Of a DNA stretch of 7,226 nucleotides, positions 5,956 to 7,226 are shown one piece after another. The notes beneath the pieces are model-generated. The model did no database searches, had not been told where the DNA came from, and saw only the letters and a list, made by a program, of their open reading frames with translations. This DNA is from a bacterium (GTDB lineage: Bacteria > Spirochaetota > UBA4802 > UBA5550): the NCBI GenBank assembly GCA_024224995.1, contig JAAENB010000581.1, positions 1 through 7,226 on the forward strand, in the 5' to 3' direction. The translations under genes were made by a program, and so were the position numbers. The first letter of the stretch is position 1, and every line of letters starts with the position of its first letter.

Positions 5956-6050
5956 AAATGTGACCGTCAACAGGTGTCTCAGTTTCAGCGCTGAAAAGCA
6001 TTGTGTATCAGGCAATTTCAGCGCTGAGAAAATGTGACAGGTCAACAGGT
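5956..6050. repeat. Composite of two direct repeats flanking two CAGCGCTG palindromes
   Basis: AAATGTGACCGTCAACAGGT (5956-5975) recurs at 6030-6050 with a small change (GACAGGTCAACAGGT). Between them lie a perfect 14-bp palindrome TTTCAGCGCTGAAA (5983-5996) and a near copy (6016-6029) with the core TCAGCGCTGA. Repeated dyads with flanking direct repeats could be protein-binding sites or a decayed mobile-element junction. They fall inside the broken gene remnant, which argues for insertion or rearrangement there. Confidence 0.65.
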
Positions 6051-6159
6051 AAAGTAGATAAACCTTTGGGAAACTAAGAAGAAAAGACTGCTGTTTTTTT
6101 CCCTCAGCTTTTTTCTTTTCCCTGTAGAGCCTCTGCCGTTCTGTGTTTGTGAGTGCCAT

Positions 6160-6303
6160 GTGTTTTAATAGCCGTTACAAGTAACGCTGTCAATGTAAAT
6201 AACAGATTAACAGCGTGATACAGGATTTTTTTTGCAATTCAGATAATTGGCATAGCAAAATTTGACTAGGCAGTCTGTTTTTATATCTCTGAATCCGCGC
6301 TGA
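6160..6303. other. Short gene-free stretch with two inverted repeats
   Basis: CGTTAC (6173-6178) and GTAACG (6181-6186) form a tight palindrome upstream of the remnant gene. ACGCTGT (6184-6190) and ACAGCGT (6210-6216) form a second hairpin with a 19-nt loop. The two share bases and so could be alternative folds. An eight-T run follows at about 6227-6234. TTGACT at 6262-6267 with TATCTC 16 bp further on is a weak rightward promoter candidate for the genes after 6304. Confidence 0.35.
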
Positions 6304-6465
6304 GATTCCATACAGACAGCAGATTTTTTCTGCCGGAACTGTCCGAAATTGCATAAGAAAAAGTGGTGGTGTGTATTGGGTTTTGTTCCTGACGGGATTG
6401 ACGAATTAACGATAATCGAATATTATGCTTCGGATCGCACAGGAAATAAAATTCTGACTGGTTAA
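6304..6465 (+). pseudogene. Start-less small ORF with CxxC, upstream partner of the coiled-coil gene
   Basis: From just after a TGA at 6301-6303 to TAA at 6463-6465 the frame encodes 53 residues with protein-like composition: FFCRNCPKLHKKKWWC (residues 8-23), then GFVPDGIDELTIIEYYASDR and TGNKILTG. The C-x2-C pair plus WWC hints at a metal-binding or compact disulfide fold. There is no ATG or GTG in frame; only TTG at 6349 or 6376 could start a shorter product. It is therefore probably the 3' part of a truncated gene. Its stop lies 14 bp before the next gene's ATG in the same direction, an operon-like spacing. I do not recognise the family. Confidence 0.4.
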
Positions 6466-6479
6466 AGGTGGTATTATTT

Positions 6480-6794
6480 ATGAATTTAAGTAACATCATT
6501 GATGATATTGAACAGAAAAAAGAGCAAGATGCTGAAATAGCAAAACAACATACTGAAATAGCAAAACAAAAACGAATGGAATTTAATAATGATGTTGCAA
6601 CATGTTTTGATGATCATGTAATTCCTGTTTTGGATAAGCAGTATCTCAGCTTGAACATGAGGGTTATAGCGACTTTCAATGATCAAGATTTGGATTCAGA
6701 TAGTGAATGTAATGAATGGTATAAAGAAGTATCTCTTACTTTATCAAGAGATGGCTATGCTGATGCTTTCATATCTTTTACCCAACAAAAATGA
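6480..6794 (+). CDS. Small coiled-coil hypothetical protein (104 aa)
   Basis: I do not recognise a named family. The N-terminal third is a charged amphipathic helix with a heptad duplication, AEIAKQH-TEIAKQK (residues about 18-31). At DNA level this is a 17-nt sequence repeated with 21-nt spacing (6532-6548, 6553-6569). The C-terminal part (about 50-104) looks alpha/beta with alternating hydrophobic strands: MRVIATFND, EVSLTLSRDG and DAFISF. No signal peptide or membrane segment is seen, so it is probably cytoplasmic and oligomeric through the coiled coil. I chose ATG at 6480 because AAAGGTGG (6464-6471) lies 8 bp upstream. A GTG at 6468 would overlap that site. It probably forms a transcription unit with the ORF ending at 6465. 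Cargo genes of this size are common in accessory regions, and its role is unknown. Confidence 0.7.
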   Translation: MNLSNIIDDIEQKKEQDAEIAKQHTEIAKQKRMEFNNDVATCFDDHVIPVLDKQYLSLNMRVIATFNDQDLDSDSECNEWYKEVSLTLSRDGYADAFISFTQQK

Positions 6795-6806
6795 TTCAAA
6801 CATTAA

Positions 6807-6911
6807 AGAGTTAGGGGTTTTTTGAAGTCTTCCGGCCAAGCTCTGTATGTAATCCGTCAATCCGTCCGTGTCGTTCCTGCCATAAAGTATCTACAATAAT
6901 CTCCTAACTCT
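6807..6911. repeat. Inverted repeat AGAGTTAGG / CCTAACTCT around a 105-bp segment
   Basis: AGAGTTAGG (6807-6815) is inverted at 6903-6911. Pairing extends to 10 of 11 bases. The enclosed DNA has no ORF. The right arm touches the first unit of the tandem array at 6910, so the pair may mark the edge of an inserted segment. A T6 run follows the left arm, so a weak terminator for the gene ending at 6794 is another reading. Confidence 0.4.
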
Positions 6912-7226
6912 AAGCCGATTCCGGATGAAATTCGTGAAGCCCCGGTTCTCTAAGCGTCGTATCGACGGACAAAAGCTATCTGTTGTCTAAGCCGATTCCG
7001 GATGAAATTCGTGAAGCCCCGGTTCTCTAAGCGTCGTATCGACGTACAAAAGCTATCTATTTACATCAATTAGTCTAAGGCGATTCCAGATGAAATTCGT
7101 GAAGCCCCGGTTCTCTAAGCGTCGTATCAATTATAAAGCCACGGTTCTCTAAGCGTCGTATCGTCGTGTCGTCGTATCAGCAGCCCTGTCGTATCACCCT
7201 TGCATAGACCGTATCCGCGAAGCCCC
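6910..7226. repeat. Tandem repeat array, decaying rightward and running off the window
   Basis: Copy 1 (6910-6981) and copy 2 (6987-7058) are 72 bp long and differ at one base. Copy 3 (7075-7128) keeps the first 54 bp with two changes. Copy 4 (about 7135-7166) keeps only the second part with three changes. Linkers are 5, 16 and 6 bp. The octamer GTCGTATC occurs six times (6956, 7033, 7121, 7155, 7171, 7188), with a near copy at 7208. The window ends in CGCGAAGCCCC, the beginning of another likely unit. In copies 1 and 2, CGTCG-TAT-CGACG is a small dyad. The unit is too long and the linkers too short and uneven for CRISPR. The function is unknown. Confidence 0.85.

Larger units (their letters stand above)
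5869..6159 (-). pseudogene. Remnant of a small 'MALTNxERQRxYRxKKKAEGKK' gene
   Basis: The first roughly 25 residues (MALTNTERQRLYREKKKAEG then KK) match the start of a widespread family of small basic proteins beginning M-x-L-T-N-A-E-R-Q-x-x-Y-R. Those are often linked to plasmids, phages or toxin-antitoxin-like loci and possibly bind DNA (recalled knowledge). After about residue 28 the sequence becomes Cys/Leu/Phe-rich. It then runs through two palindromes, two direct repeats and a full minus-strand terminator (5914-5946), which a real coding region would not do. I infer that the body of the gene was lost and that the reading frame after about 6075 is accidental. No Shine-Dalgarno sequence precedes the ATG at 6159. 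An alternative is a short functional peptide, which seems less likely. Confidence 0.55.

Noticed and set aside
6281..6499. 72-aa minus-strand frame
   Set aside because: It overlaps the start and ribosome site of the gene at 6480 and the more protein-like plus-strand frame at 6304-6465.
6807..6911. Integron attC-like site (GTTAGGG ... CCTAAC)
   Set aside because: The half-sites are in the wrong order for attC, and both end bases break the GTTRRRY/RYYYAAC consensus. No integrase is present.
6910..7226. CRISPR array
   Set aside because: Repeats of 72 bp with 5- and 16-bp linkers, and progressive loss of unit ends, do not fit repeat-spacer structure. No cas genes are present.

Overview
The window looks like accessory, repeat-rich chromosome from an environmental Gram-negative bacterium. 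Three things point there: TPR units of the 'LPQxWAMTQNNMG' type, an Rpn-family nuclease gene, and a DUF1566 (Lcl C-terminal) envelope protein. This mix is familiar from large Desulfobacterota genomes (Desulfonema-like) and from filamentous sulfur bacteria. That taxonomic guess is an inference with modest confidence. No rRNA, tRNA, CRISPR array or complete transposase is visible.

Layout. At 1-120 there is a cluster of GC-rich hairpins, the first with a T-tract like a terminator. At 129-1625 (+) lies a TPR protein whose front part is built from 150-bp DNA repeats. These are almost identical apart from a few fixed codons, and the 5' end looks truncated. At 1633-2628 (-), convergent and 7 bp away, is a full-length Rpn-family PD-(D/E)XK nuclease gene. 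A 21-bp sequence from inside this gene recurs exactly at the 3' end of the TPR gene. The gene-free stretch 2629-3294 holds a 'CTTTGCGCCTTTGCG' repeat, a 95-bp long-stem hairpin and a 0.23-kb MITE-like element with 27-bp terminal inverted repeats. The right terminal repeat contains a perfect TATAAT just upstream of the next gene.

From about 3250 to 5880 the DNA becomes clearly more AT-rich. At 3295-4686 (+) is an inner-membrane-anchored protein with three related beta-rich domains and a C-terminal DUF1566 domain. At 4896-5738 (-), convergent to it, is a lipoprotein with a PKD-like domain. Between them lies a second MITE-like element (about 4750-4920). Its terminal repeat runs into the lipoprotein gene and supplies that gene's last codons and stop. 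Both proteins should act at the cell envelope, but nothing shows that they work together.

The right end (5870-7226) is decayed and repeat-dominated. It contains a broken small gene (-) running through a good terminator, and a composite of direct repeats and CAGCGCTG palindromes. After these come a start-less small ORF with CxxC, and an intact 104-aa coiled-coil protein 14 bp downstream of it. A tandem repeat array, apparently continuing past the window, closes the region. I found no recognisable new defence or metabolic system. The most notable signals are the codon-focused variation among the TPR units and the two mini-elements that donate a promoter-like motif and a stop codon to host genes.
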